From the NCBI GenBank assembly GCA_946411205.1, contig CAMKDG010000011.1, positions 1-47,681 of the forward strand: a DNA stretch of 47,681 nucleotides, given 5' to 3'. A program made the position numbers and the translations under genes. Source of the stretch: an uncultured Desulfotomaculum sp. (GTDB lineage: Bacteria > Bacillota > Desulfotomaculia > Desulfotomaculales > Desulfotomaculaceae). The notes beneath the pieces are model-generated. The model saw nothing but the letters and a program-made list of their open reading frames with translations. It made no database searches and was not told the origin of the DNA. Positions 1-10,120 of this stretch are shown in pieces (position 1 is the first letter of the stretch; the number at the start of each line of letters is the position of its first letter).

Positions 1-589
<589 letters not shown>

Positions 590-658
590 AATATAAGTGG
601 GTATCTGCTAATAGCAAAGGATTGCCGTGGGGAAATCCTCTGTATTTACCGTAAAAGT

Positions 659-693
659 AGCCCTAAACCGTGAATTTTTCATGGTTTAGGGCT
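659..693. terminator. Hairpin terminator between convergent genes
   Basis: agccctaaacc-gtgaatttttcat-ggtttagggct inverted repeat. Confidence 0.6.
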
Positions 694-743
694 ATCAACA
701 ACCTGAAACGCACTGGTTTCCCAGTGCGTTAATTATTTTATAA

Positions 744-1586
744 TTATCTGGTAGCATAAATCATTTGGCCATACTTAGCGGATACTGGTAACGAGCGCAG
801 GAAAGAATTGCTAGCAGAATTATCAAAGAAATACAGCGCTCCGTTAGTAGGGTCATTGCCATAGAGAGCGTCTTTGGCAGCCTCAATAGCAGTGTCTGTG
901 GCAGGGCGATTGATCCAGCCGTTCCGCACAGGGGAAAATTGATTAGGAGCATAAATCACATCTCGAATGGTGTTTTGGAAAGTATTACTTTTTACTCGAT
1001 TAAGTACTACCGCAGCGACACCAACCTGAGCTGAAACAGGTTCACCACCAGCCTCGGCAGTAACCAGACGGCTCAGTAAGTCAAGTTCTTCATCGGTAAA
1101 AGGAATTACCGGACGTTTAGCACTACGACTAACTTCTGCAGCCATAGGAGTAGTGCTGCGGGTAGCAGCAATGGGTACAATTAACTGCTGGCCCGGATAA
1201 ATTAATGTGCCGCTTAAGCTGTTGGCTAACATTAAGGATTCTGGACGCAAGCCATTTTTTTCAGCAATTACGTAGAGACTATCCCCCGGTTGTACGGTGT
1301 ATGTAGAATTGGCGGACTGAACTTGAGTCGCTGCTGGTTTTGTCTCTGCTGGGACATTTTTCTTATCGGGTATAGTTAATACTTGACCAGGGTGAATCAA
1401 ATCTTGGCTGAGATTATTAGCAGACTTAATTTGATCAATACTCATGTTGGTTTTTTGACTAATGGTATATAGAGAATCTCCTAAGGTCACGGTATATTGG
1501 TAAGCATACACTGCTGTGGCGGGCACAAGTAGCCCTAAAAGGCAAACCAATACTATGGCCCGTTTAAAACGGACAAAGAACTTCAT
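744..1586 (-). CDS. Cell wall hydrolase, two LysM domains plus SleB-type hydrolase domain
   Basis: MKFFVRFKRA signal peptide; YTVTLGDSLYTISQKTN and YTVQPGDSLYVIAEKNG LysM repeats; LLSRLVTAEAGGEPVSAQVGVAAVVLNRVKS SleB motif; SD agaggggg. Start trimmed from the ORF track because upstream codons lie in a riboswitch. Confidence 0.88.
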   Translation of the reverse strand: MKFFVRFKRAIVLVCLLGLLVPATAVYAYQYTVTLGDSLYTISQKTNMSIDQIKSANNLSQDLIHPGQVLTIPDKKNVPAETKPAATQVQSANSTYTVQPGDSLYVIAEKNGLRPESLMLANSLSGTLIYPGQQLIVPIAATRSTTPMAAEVSRSAKRPVIPFTDEELDLLSRLVTAEAGGEPVSAQVGVAAVVLNRVKSNTFQNTIRDVIYAPNQFSPVRNGWINRPATDTAIEAAKDALYGNDPTNGALYFFDNSASNSFLRSLPVSAKYGQMIYATR

Positions 1587-1604
1587 ATGAACTTTTCCCC
1601 CTCT

Positions 1605-1745
1605 TTTGGCCTTCGAGGTTAGTTGACGGGTTCGGGTTGAAGGGCACCCTACCGCACCTTTTAACACCTCCGTGGAAAGGTTGCGGATTCACCCCGGGTA
1701 TATTTTATCCCCCGTACTCCGGTTCTGCCGGAGATTCGGCCTTGT
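1605..1745 (-). ncRNA. c-di-AMP (ydaO/yuaA-type) riboswitch
   Basis: Minus strand reads GGGGGATAAAATATACCCGGGGTGAATCC...GCGGTAGGGTGCCCTTCAACCCGAACCCGTCAACTAACCTCGAAGGCC, matching the conserved ydaO blocks GGGGTGAATCC / GGTAGGG / CCGAAYCCGTCARCTAACCTCG. Confidence 0.9.
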
Positions 1746-1889
1746 CTTTTTAAGTTATGGTCTATTGTACAAGTTTTCCATTACTTCGTCTATCATCAAA
1801 ATTTGGAAATTAATAAAACATAGTATTTATTTTGCCGGAAATACTAGTTTTAAGATTTATTAAGAGATATAACCAGGGAGTGAAAAAAA

Positions 1890-2834
1890 TTGAAATTGCA
1901 GAAGGGTGTTAAAATAGCAGTCATTGGTGCCGGGCAAGTGGGAGCTTCGGCTGCCTTTGCTATCTTGGCCAGTGGTTTAGCCAGTGATTTAGTTTTAGTG
2001 GATGTTAATAAAGAAAAGGCTGCCGGTGAGGCTATGGATTTGGGGGATGCAGCCGCCTTTATCAAGCCGCTGGATATTTTCTCTGGCGATTATGAAGATT
2101 GCCAAGGTGCCAACATTGTTATATTTACCGCAGGAGCTAACCAAAAACCAGGTGAAACTCGCTTAGATCTGGTGAATAAAAATATTGCTATTTTAAAAGA
2201 AAGCCTACCCCACTTACTAAAATACTGTGGCAAATCTATCTTTCTCATGGTGGCTAATCCAGTTGATATTCTTACCTATGCAGCGCTCAAAATATCTGGG
2301 TTGCCCCAAAGCCAAGTCTTTGGTTCTGGAACCGTCTTGGATACCTCGCGCTTTCGATCAGAGCTATCACAGTACTGTGGCGTAGAACCCCGCAATGTTC
2401 ATGCCTATATTGTAGGTGAACACGGTGATTCTCAAGTACCTCTCTGGAGTACTGCCAATGTGGCCGGAATGGGTCTGGAGCAATTCGCTAAGTTACGAGG
2501 ATTGGAACCTGTGAACAGGCAGGAGGTAGCCCAGAGAGTACGTACCGCGGCCTATGAAATTATTCAGCGCAAAGGAGCTACCTACTATGCCATTGCCTTT
2601 GCCATCAAAAGAATTTGCGAAAGTATTTTGCGGGATGAAAATTCTATTCTTTCCGTATCCGGGCTAGTGGATGGTATCTATGGCATACAGGATTGTTGCC
2701 TCAGCCTACCGTGTATTGTCAATGGCTCTGGTCGTGAACAGGTCTTGGCTCTCTCTATGTCAGAGGAAGAGAAAGCTGCCCTAAGAAACTCAGCAGCAAC
2801 CTTAAAGGATGTACTGAAACAAGTTCATCTCTAG
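1890..2834 (+). CDS. ldh: L-lactate dehydrogenase
   Basis: [17 protein letters not shown] Rossmann motif, [45 protein letters not shown] start with gggag SD. Confidence 0.88.
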   Translation: MKLQKGVKIAVIGAGQVGASAAFAILASGLASDLVLVDVNKEKAAGEAMDLGDAAAFIKPLDIFSGDYEDCQGANIVIFTAGANQKPGETRLDLVNKNIAILKESLPHLLKYCGKSIFLMVANPVDILTYAALKISGLPQSQVFGSGTVLDTSRFRSELSQYCGVEPRNVHAYIVGEHGDSQVPLWSTANVAGMGLEQFAKLRGLEPVNRQEVAQRVRTAAYEIIQRKGATYYAIAFAIKRICESILRDENSILSVSGLVDGIYGIQDCCLSLPCIVNGSGREQVLALSMSEEEKAALRNSAATLKDVLKQVHL

Positions 2835-3007
2835 GTGCATAGGATAGCCCGGTGAAAGCAGATCATCGGGTCATTTGAATAACCTTCTCAAAAAAATATT
2901 GCTTTGGCTAGTAACTAATGGTATATTGTAAAAGTTGATCTAATGCTGCCTGTTGTTTTCTCTTGCAAAATGATAAATTATTGCTATAATAGAATAGCAT
3001 AATAAAT

Positions 3008-3082
<75 letters not shown>

Positions 3083-3101
3083 TATCTGATATATCAAGAA
3101 A

Positions 3102-3138
3102 CTCGCAAAGCCTTAAGACGTAAGGTTTGCGGGTTTTT
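3102..3138 (+). terminator. Rho-independent terminator after the tRNA
   Basis: ctcgcaaagcctta-agacg-taaggtttgcggg followed by ttttt. Confidence 0.7.
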
Positions 3139-3414
3139 AATTTTTTTAAAAATCAATTTAACAATAAATTAATTCGGTGTGAAAGATATATTAAAAAAGT
3201 ATTGGATTAATAATAGTCTATTTACGGAGGGTGATTTAGAGCAATCAAATGAAATTATCGGATTTAAAATCTATCTTTCTTTATAGTAGTCTATTTTTAC
3301 AATACGTGAGGAAGATGGATTAATATTTTTACTTGAAAAAGCTCAAGATAAGATTAATGTGAACCTAAACAGATTTTTTTATTAGGTTTGCTAAAAATAG
3401 AAGGGTGGGATTAT

Positions 3415-3831
3415 ATGAAGAGAACACAAAAAATCAAAAATTTTCTCGGTGCAGCTATCATTGGTATCTCTGTAGTATCCTTTGGGACCAGTGCCATTGC
3501 TAACACGGATATCTCACCAGTGCCAAATCAAACCTATTCTCAAGTAGGACATGCAAAGCACCACTTTAATGACATGATGAAGGAACTTGTTTCCCAAAAG
3601 ATTATCTCCCAAGAACAAGCCGACAAGTGGGTTGAATATCGCCAATCTAAAGCGGCTGACAGAAAAGCAGAACGGGAAAAAATAAAGAATTTATCAAAAG
3701 AAGAACGCCATGAATATTGGAAGCAAGCAAAAATTAAAAGATTAGAAGAAGTAGTTAAGGCAGGCATTATCACGCAGGAACAGGCAAACCAAATAAAAGA
3801 GATATGGTCAAAACAATGCAATAAACAGTAA
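3415..3831 (+). CDS. Small secreted protein resembling DUF2680/YckD family
   Basis: Signal peptide MKRTQKIKNFLGAAIIGISVVSFGTSAIA; two related helical motifs (VSQKIISQEQADKW / VKAGIITQEQANQI); SD agggtggga. Confidence 0.65.
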   Translation: MKRTQKIKNFLGAAIIGISVVSFGTSAIANTDISPVPNQTYSQVGHAKHHFNDMMKELVSQKIISQEQADKWVEYRQSKAADRKAEREKIKNLSKEERHEYWKQAKIKRLEEVVKAGIITQEQANQIKEIWSKQCNKQ

Positions 3832-4011
3832 GGAACTGAAAGTAACAGCTCCTTTTACTTCCTCTACTTCATTAAGTTGATTTATGTGCCTCAGAGTGAT
3901 TAATGTGAGGCTACAGCAATTCAATTTATAGTATAGAAAGAAAAGCATTTTACAATTATTGGTGGATCACTTTAAGAGACATAGTAATGGGATTGCCAGC
4001 CCTGTTTTAGC

Positions 4012-4057
4012 AGCCTCTGAGCTCCCCGTTTTCATTGGGCTCAGAGGCTATTTTTTT
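4012..4057 (+). terminator. Rho-independent terminator
   Basis: agcctctgagc...gctcagaggct followed by attttttt. Confidence 0.75.
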
Positions 4058-4160
4058 ACCGTTAAAAAATTGTTACAATAGCTTAAAGGAGCATACTAGT
4101 TATAGAAAACGGGGTTTGATATACTTAATAAAAATCTGGTATTAATAGGGAGGGGTCAAG

Positions 4161-5102
4161 ATGCCTAATTTAACAAACCCTGTAGCACCACAGGAGTTAT
4201 TGGTTGTAGGTGCGGCCTTACAAACTGGAATTTTTGATACGCTAAGACAAGGTTCCTACTCCTTAGAAGAATTGGCAAAAAAACTTGATTTTGATTTGCG
4301 GGCTCTCTGGACAGTCAATGAGTCGTTAGTCGCCCTGGGTTACTTACAATTTAATTCGGATAAGTACAGTCTGACTTCGGAAGCAGAGGACATATTGTTT
4401 AATGAACAAAGCGACAAGTATGTAGGCTATTCCATTATTCATACCTTTAATGTGATAAAAGCGTGGACGACAATTCCTCAGGTACTGAAAACAGGAGCAC
4501 CTTTGGAAAGAGAGCGCGATCAACAGGATATAAAAGGGTTTATGGCGGCTATGAAAAAAGGTGCCAAGGAAACCTCTAATGATATTATTACTATTTGTTT
4601 GCGTGATTTACCGATTGGTTCCAAGGTACTGGATTTAGGCGGTGGTCCCCTCAATTATGCCCGGCCCTTTGCAGCGGCAGGTGCTGAGGTGACGGTTCAA
4701 GATAAACGGGAAGTCTGCGAAGTGATGGAGAAAAATCTTCTTGAGAACGAACGAATTAAGTTTGTTCCAGGTGATTTTACCGAGGGGGTTATTGAAGGAC
4801 AGTTTGACCTGGCCTTTTTAGGAAATATATGCCATATTTACGGCCAAGAAGAAAATACTCTTTTATTTAAAAGAGTACACCAGGCGTTAAAGCCAAAGGG
4901 CCGGATTGCTATACTGGATTTTGTAAGGGGCGTAAGTAAAAGGGCAGAGCTTTTTGCAGTAAATATGTTAGTAAATACGCAAACCGGTGGCACTTGGACC
5001 CTTCGACAGTATACCGAATGGTTAAAGCAAGCAGGCTTTGACGATATTCAAATGCATGATATAGCAGGCAGGCAAATTATTCTGGCTAGAGTGATTACAT
5101 AG
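4161..5102 (+). CDS. SAM-dependent methyltransferase (O-methyltransferase type with N-terminal winged-helix dimerisation domain)
   Basis: GSKVLDLGGGPLNYARPFAAAGAEVTVQD motif I; LGNICHIYGQEENTLLFKRVHQALKPKGRIAILDFV. Confidence 0.8.
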   Translation: MPNLTNPVAPQELLVVGAALQTGIFDTLRQGSYSLEELAKKLDFDLRALWTVNESLVALGYLQFNSDKYSLTSEAEDILFNEQSDKYVGYSIIHTFNVIKAWTTIPQVLKTGAPLERERDQQDIKGFMAAMKKGAKETSNDIITICLRDLPIGSKVLDLGGGPLNYARPFAAAGAEVTVQDKREVCEVMEKNLLENERIKFVPGDFTEGVIEGQFDLAFLGNICHIYGQEENTLLFKRVHQALKPKGRIAILDFVRGVSKRAELFAVNMLVNTQTGGTWTLRQYTEWLKQAGFDDIQMHDIAGRQIILARVIT

Positions 5103-5314
5103 TTTTTATGGATTCTAAGCCGATGCTTCCAAAACAAATCCCTTGCGTGTTGAATTCAGCATACAAGGGGTTTACTTTGTTTCTATGGATAATGATTTTT
5201 ATGTTATCCTTATAATTATGGTGTTGTTGGAAAATATGATAGAAAAATAGTAGCCAGCGGAATATAATGATAGGTAGAACATGCCTAAGAACTGGTTTAT
5301 TATGGAGGAGATTT

Positions 5315-5950
5315 ATGAAGAAACTATCGATCTATTTTGTGAAGGGACTGTTGATGTTATTACCCTTGCTGGGCACTTTTTATATCCTGGCCTTTATATA
5401 TTCCCAGGTAGCAGGTATTGGAAATGCTATTCTCTACCCAATCGTGAAGCAAGAGTTGCCTTGGGGTGTTGATTTTATTTTTGTCATTGCAGTAGTATGT
5501 TTAATTGGTATGATAGCTAATTGGTGGATATCCAAAAAGATATTAAAATTAATAGAAGGTTTTATCTACCAAATGCCAGGTGTTAAAAATATTTATAATA
5601 CCATTAAAGATGCTTTAAAATCATTAGCTGGGGACGAGAAAAAATTTGATACAGTTGTGTTAGTGAATCTCAATGAAACGGTTTCTCGATTAGGTTTCCT
5701 AACAGTTAAGGAATGCTCTTTTCGGGATAAATTGGGTAGGGAATTAGTGGGAGTCTATTTTCCCCAGACCATGCAAGTATCCGGGGATATGTACTGGGTT
5801 CCCAAAGAATTTGTTACGGTTGTTGATACACCGGTGGATCAAGCCCTACGTTTAATTATCTCTGGTGGTGCCACCGGAACGGAAGAAGTTGTTTCTGGTC
5901 GAGGGCAGTGGCACGTAGTCTGCAAACGAGGGAAAAAGGCGAATATATAA
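5315..5950 (+). CDS. DUF502 family membrane protein
   Basis: MKKLSIYFVKGLLMLLPLLGTFYILAFIYSQ, MPGVKNIYNTIKDALKSL; SD atggaggag just before the ATG at 5315. Confidence 0.8.
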   Translation: MKKLSIYFVKGLLMLLPLLGTFYILAFIYSQVAGIGNAILYPIVKQELPWGVDFIFVIAVVCLIGMIANWWISKKILKLIEGFIYQMPGVKNIYNTIKDALKSLAGDEKKFDTVVLVNLNETVSRLGFLTVKECSFRDKLGRELVGVYFPQTMQVSGDMYWVPKEFVTVVDTPVDQALRLIISGGATGTEEVVSGRGQWHVVCKRGKKANI

Positions 5951-6181
5951 CAGAGAAAAATTAAATAATTCTTAAAATGGCAATTGCCCGGTCTAAACAC
6001 CGGGCAATTGAAGGTATTTTAAACCCAGTCACATTGTAAAGATTTGACACAATATGACTAATCAATTAAAATCTAATTATTAAGTTTATGTTAAGAAGTA
6101 GCGGTAGCATTGGCACCGTTTTTTATTAGGTTAAACTTGTGAAAAAAGTACCATAGTTCTAGGAAAAGGGGGGTAGTTACT

Positions 6182-7882
6182 ATGAGCTGGCAATCAGCAG
6201 CATTAAATATAATTGGTGGTATGGGGCTCTTATTGTACGGTATGTATATACTGAGTGAGGGTTTACAAAAGATTGCCGGTAAGCGGCTGAGAGAGGCTTT
6301 AACCTCACTTACCAAAAATCGTATTATTGCGATGGGCTTAGGAGCTTTGGTAACCATTTTGTTTCAAAGCAGTACTGCTACCACTGTGGTCTTGGTGGGT
6401 TTAACCAGTGCTTCCATTATTAGCTTGCGGCAAACCCTTGCGGTAATCCTAGGGGCAGATATTGGTACCACGGTAACAGCGCAGTTGATCGCGCTGAAAA
6501 TCACAGAGATTTCCCTGCCTATTGTAGGTATCGGGGCCACCATTATCTTCTTCTCCAAGAAACACAAATATAAACGAATCGGTCAAGTTTTGATCGGTTT
6601 TGGTTTGTTGTTTTTAGGTTTAAAAATTATGTCTGATACCATGTATCCTTTACGGGATGACCCCATGTTTAGTAAAATGTTGCTGCAAATGAGCGATAGT
6701 CCCCTTATGGCCATGATTGTTGCGGCCGTATTCACTTTTTTGGTTCACAGTAGTGCAGCCACCATCGGTATTATTATGCTTCTTTCCATGCAGCACTTAA
6801 TTGCCTTAGAACCGGCTATTTATATGCTCTTTGGAGCGAATATCGGGACGGCTTTTACGGCGGTATTGTCCAGCCTGGGGTCTTCACGGGAATCCCAGCG
6901 GGTGGCTACAGCCCACCTACTCTTTAAAGTAGTAGGGGTGTTGTTATTCTTACCTTTTGTAACTCCCTTTGCCGAGCTAATGCAGAAAATAACTTCAAAT
7001 ACAGGTTTCCAAGTGGCAAACGTTCACACCTTCTTTAATATAGCCATAGCACTTTTATTTGTACCCTTTGTATCCCATTTTGCTCGCTTACTGGAGCTTA
7101 TTGTACCTGAAAAGAAAGAACCCGGTAACGCTGTGACACCTAAATACCTGGATGATACTTTGCTTACCAGCCCGGAATTAGCGATTGGGATGGCAACCAA
7201 AGAAATTATGCATATTTCAGATCACGTCACGGATATGACAAAGGATATCTATCCTTTGCTGAAATCCTATGATCCCGATCAGGCAGAGAAAATTCATAAG
7301 AAGGAAGATCATATTGACCTGCTTTCTACAGCCACCAATAAGTATCTAACTCATTTGTTAAGACAGCAATTGAACAAAGATGAATTTAACCGCACGATGG
7401 GTTTAGTGCATATTGTTCGGGATTATGAACATATTGGGGATGTCATAGAAAAGAACCTGCTCTCTAAAGCAGAAAGCAAATATGTTAACAATCTAGACTT
7501 CTCCACAGAGGGTCATACGGATATTATGACTATGCATAGAAAGATTATTGAATTGTTGCATGTGGTCAACACCGGCTTTGCCACCAATAGCTGTATGGCG
7601 GCAGAGAAAGCTAAAACCATCCAAGAGGATATCATCGATCTCGAATTTCGTCTGCGTATGAGCCACATTGCCCGGATGCAGAAAGGGGCTCAGGAGACGG
7701 AGAACACCAGCTTCATTCATATGGATGTGATCAATGCGTATTTAAGAATTAGTGAACATCTTAAGAATATTGCTATGGCCCTGACCGATGAGGTCTCTTG
7801 TACCTGGCATGATGAGGCACTTATTCTAACTCCCCCCTCAGAGATGTGGGAAGTTAATGGTAATGGAACGAAAAAGATGTAA
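6182..7882 (+). CDS. Na/Pi cotransporter family protein with C-terminal PhoU-like domain
   Basis: MGLLLYGMYILSEGLQ..., LFQSSTATTVVLVGL and VHSSAATIGIIMLLSMQ QSS-type repeats; C-terminal helical PhoU-like region. Confidence 0.87.
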   Translation: MSWQSAALNIIGGMGLLLYGMYILSEGLQKIAGKRLREALTSLTKNRIIAMGLGALVTILFQSSTATTVVLVGLTSASIISLRQTLAVILGADIGTTVTAQLIALKITEISLPIVGIGATIIFFSKKHKYKRIGQVLIGFGLLFLGLKIMSDTMYPLRDDPMFSKMLLQMSDSPLMAMIVAAVFTFLVHSSAATIGIIMLLSMQHLIALEPAIYMLFGANIGTAFTAVLSSLGSSRESQRVATAHLLFKVVGVLLFLPFVTPFAELMQKITSNTGFQVANVHTFFNIAIALLFVPFVSHFARLLELIVPEKKEPGNAVTPKYLDDTLLTSPELAIGMATKEIMHISDHVTDMTKDIYPLLKSYDPDQAEKIHKKEDHIDLLSTATNKYLTHLLRQQLNKDEFNRTMGLVHIVRDYEHIGDVIEKNLLSKAESKYVNNLDFSTEGHTDIMTMHRKIIELLHVVNTGFATNSCMAAEKAKTIQEDIIDLEFRLRMSHIARMQKGAQETENTSFIHMDVINAYLRISEHLKNIAMALTDEVSCTWHDEALILTPPSEMWEVNGNGTKKM

Positions 7883-7908
7883 GTAGTTAACTAAATAGTG
7901 AGCACTTG

Positions 7909-7935
7909 AAAGGGCACCGGGAGGTGTCCTTCTTA
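7909..7935 (+). terminator. Hairpin terminator
   Basis: aagggcacc-ggga-ggtgtcctt. Confidence 0.55.
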
Positions 7936-8039
7936 TTTGTCTAAAAAGTCATATTTTTTTAATAATTTAAGGCAGGGAAATTAGTGTGCTTAGAATAATA
8001 ACATAAATATTGGACTCTGATTTAAAGGAGAGTGTTTTG

Positions 8040-9968
8040 ATGAAAGAGTTACCGGATGTAAAAGATCTGTCTATGGATTCCGGAGTTCAGCAGATGTTGG
8101 AAAAGGCCCGTGCCGAAGGCATTGAGACCGCTTTTGACCGTGCCATAAAAATGAACCAATGTGGTTTTGGGGCTACTGGTGTTTGTTGTAAGCATTGTTT
8201 GGATGGACCCTGTCGTATAGCACCCAACGGTAAAGGTGCCCAGGCAGGGGTCTGTGGTGCCGGAGTGGATACCATTGTTGCCAGAAATTTTCTTGGCAAT
8301 GTCACCGAGGGAACAGCCAGTCATGCGGAGCATGCCAGAGAAGTTGCCCACGCTATTTTAGAAGTGGTGGCAGGAAAAGCTCCCTATACAATCCAAGGTG
8401 TAGAAAAATTAAAGTCTGTGGCCGCTGGATTGGGACTATCCAGCGAAGGAAAAGACACTAACCAATTGGCTAAAGAAGTAGCTGATAAGGCAATGGAAGA
8501 TTTTCAAAAACAACATGGAACTCTTAATTGGTTAGAACTCCGTGCCCAGGCAAAATCGAAAGAAACCTGGGAAAAACTTGGCCTTTTGCCGGTAAATGCT
8601 CACTTGGAAATAGCCAAATCAGTGGCCCGTCAGGTAATGGGCGGTGATGCCGATCCGGCCAATCTTTTGCTGGGAGCAGTTACCATGGGATTGGTAGATG
8701 GCTTTGCCGGTTTGCATATGTCTACTGATTTACAGGACATTTTATTTGGCACCCCCACCGCAGTAAAATCCCAGTATCGGCTAGGTGTCATTAAGGAAGA
8801 CATGGTAAATCTATCAGTACATGGACATATTCCCTTACTCTCTGAAAAAGTAGTGGAATGGGCTGGTAAGTTAACGGATAAAGCGAAGGAAGTAGGGGCA
8901 ACAGGAATTAATGTTGTTGGTGTATGCTGTAGTGGTAATGAAGTGCTGATGCGCCGGGGCGTTCCGGTGGCTACCAACTATGCCAGTCAAGAATTACCCA
9001 TTGTTACCGGGGCACTGGAGGCTATGGTGGTGGATATTCAGTGCATTATGCCAGGTATCCAGACGGTGGCTAGTTGTTATCACACGGAAATCATCACTAC
9101 CTTAGCCTATTCCAAGATCGCTGGGGCGACTCACGTGGAATTCACTGCCGAGCGGGCTGATGAGGCTGCCAAAGAAATTGTCTTACGAGCCATTGCCAAT
9201 TTCCCCAAACGGGACCCCCGTAAAGTAAATATTCCTACCGAAGTAACCGAAGCCTATGCTGGTTTTTCTGTGGAGCAGATTGTGGAAGCCCTCAGGGCAG
9301 TTAATCCGGAAGATCCCCTCAAACCTCTGGTAGATGCGATTGCGAGCGGCCAGATTTTAGGTGCGGTAGCCATTGTTGGCTGTACAAATCCCAGAAAGAA
9401 ACAAGATTATCATAACGTTGCTTTGGTCAAAGAATTAATTAAGAATAATGTACTGGTGGTTGCCACCGGGTGCTCTGCCCATTCTCTGGGTAAATTCGGC
9501 CTCTTAAGTCCGGAGGGCTTACAATACTGCGGTGAAGGACTGCGAAATGTGTTAACCGCTGTGGGTCAAGCCAATGGCTTACCGGGGTTACCGCCGGCAC
9601 TGCATATGGGTAGCTGTGTAGATAATTCCCGTGTGGCCGATCTCCTGGTGGCACTGGCCAATTACCTAGGGGTAGCCGTGAAGGATCTGCCAGCAGCGGG
9701 CTCCTGTCCGGAAACACACCATCCTAAGGCATTATCGATTGGTACTTATTTTATTGCCTGTGGGGTGGATGTACATGTAGGGGTCAATCCCCAAGCCACC
9801 GGATCACCCTTAGTGGTCAATGTTTTAACAGCAGATAAAGAAAACTTCCCGGTTACTACCGATGGTCTATTCGGCGGAAAATTAATTTACGAAGAAGATC
9901 CAGTTAAGGCTGCTGGTTTACTTATTGAGAGAATTAAGCAAAAAAGAAAGGCGTTGGGTCTAAACTAA
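8040..9968 (+). CDS. cooS: Anaerobic (Ni-Fe-S) carbon monoxide dehydrogenase catalytic subunit
   Basis: NQCGFGATGVCCKHCLDGPCRI cluster-binding motif, VVGVCCSGNEVLMRRG, GSCVDNSRVADLLVALA; SD aaaggag then ATG 8040. Confidence 0.93.
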   Translation: MKELPDVKDLSMDSGVQQMLEKARAEGIETAFDRAIKMNQCGFGATGVCCKHCLDGPCRIAPNGKGAQAGVCGAGVDTIVARNFLGNVTEGTASHAEHAREVAHAILEVVAGKAPYTIQGVEKLKSVAAGLGLSSEGKDTNQLAKEVADKAMEDFQKQHGTLNWLELRAQAKSKETWEKLGLLPVNAHLEIAKSVARQVMGGDADPANLLLGAVTMGLVDGFAGLHMSTDLQDILFGTPTAVKSQYRLGVIKEDMVNLSVHGHIPLLSEKVVEWAGKLTDKAKEVGATGINVVGVCCSGNEVLMRRGVPVATNYASQELPIVTGALEAMVVDIQCIMPGIQTVASCYHTEIITTLAYSKIAGATHVEFTAERADEAAKEIVLRAIANFPKRDPRKVNIPTEVTEAYAGFSVEQIVEALRAVNPEDPLKPLVDAIASGQILGAVAIVGCTNPRKKQDYHNVALVKELIKNNVLVVATGCSAHSLGKFGLLSPEGLQYCGEGLRNVLTAVGQANGLPGLPPALHMGSCVDNSRVADLLVALANYLGVAVKDLPAAGSCPETHHPKALSIGTYFIACGVDVHVGVNPQATGSPLVVNVLTADKENFPVTTDGLFGGKLIYEEDPVKAAGLLIERIKQKRKALGLN

Positions 9969-10041
9969 CATTTGAGCCTGTCGGAAAAAAATATCATTTC
10001 CGACAGGCTTAATGGTAAACTGGCTTCCGCCCGCGTCTAAA

Positions 10042-10103
10042 GACTTGGCGTACCCCTATAGGGCATAACCTTATAGGTCACGGGTAGGTAAACAAGCCAA
10101 GTT
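10042..10103 (+). promoter_or_regulatory. Candidate structured leader upstream of cooC (unclassified)
   Basis: Nested complementary arms acttggc/gccaagt, taccc/gggta and cctata/tatagg, followed by ttttt and the cooC SD. Confidence 0.35.
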
Positions 10104-10120
10104 TTTGAGGAGGTAGACAA

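Noticed and set aside
761-952. Minus-strand 63-aa ORF inside the SleB hydrolase gene
   Set aside because: Out-of-frame shadow ORF fully inside a well-supported CDS.
1672-1863. 63-aa plus-strand ORF
   Set aside because: Lies antisense to the c-di-AMP riboswitch leader; no recognisable protein features.
8049-8351. Antisense ORFs within cooS (also 8087-8305, 8630-8977, 9439-9717)
   Set aside because: Shadow ORFs of a highly conserved CDS in a moderately GC-rich gene.
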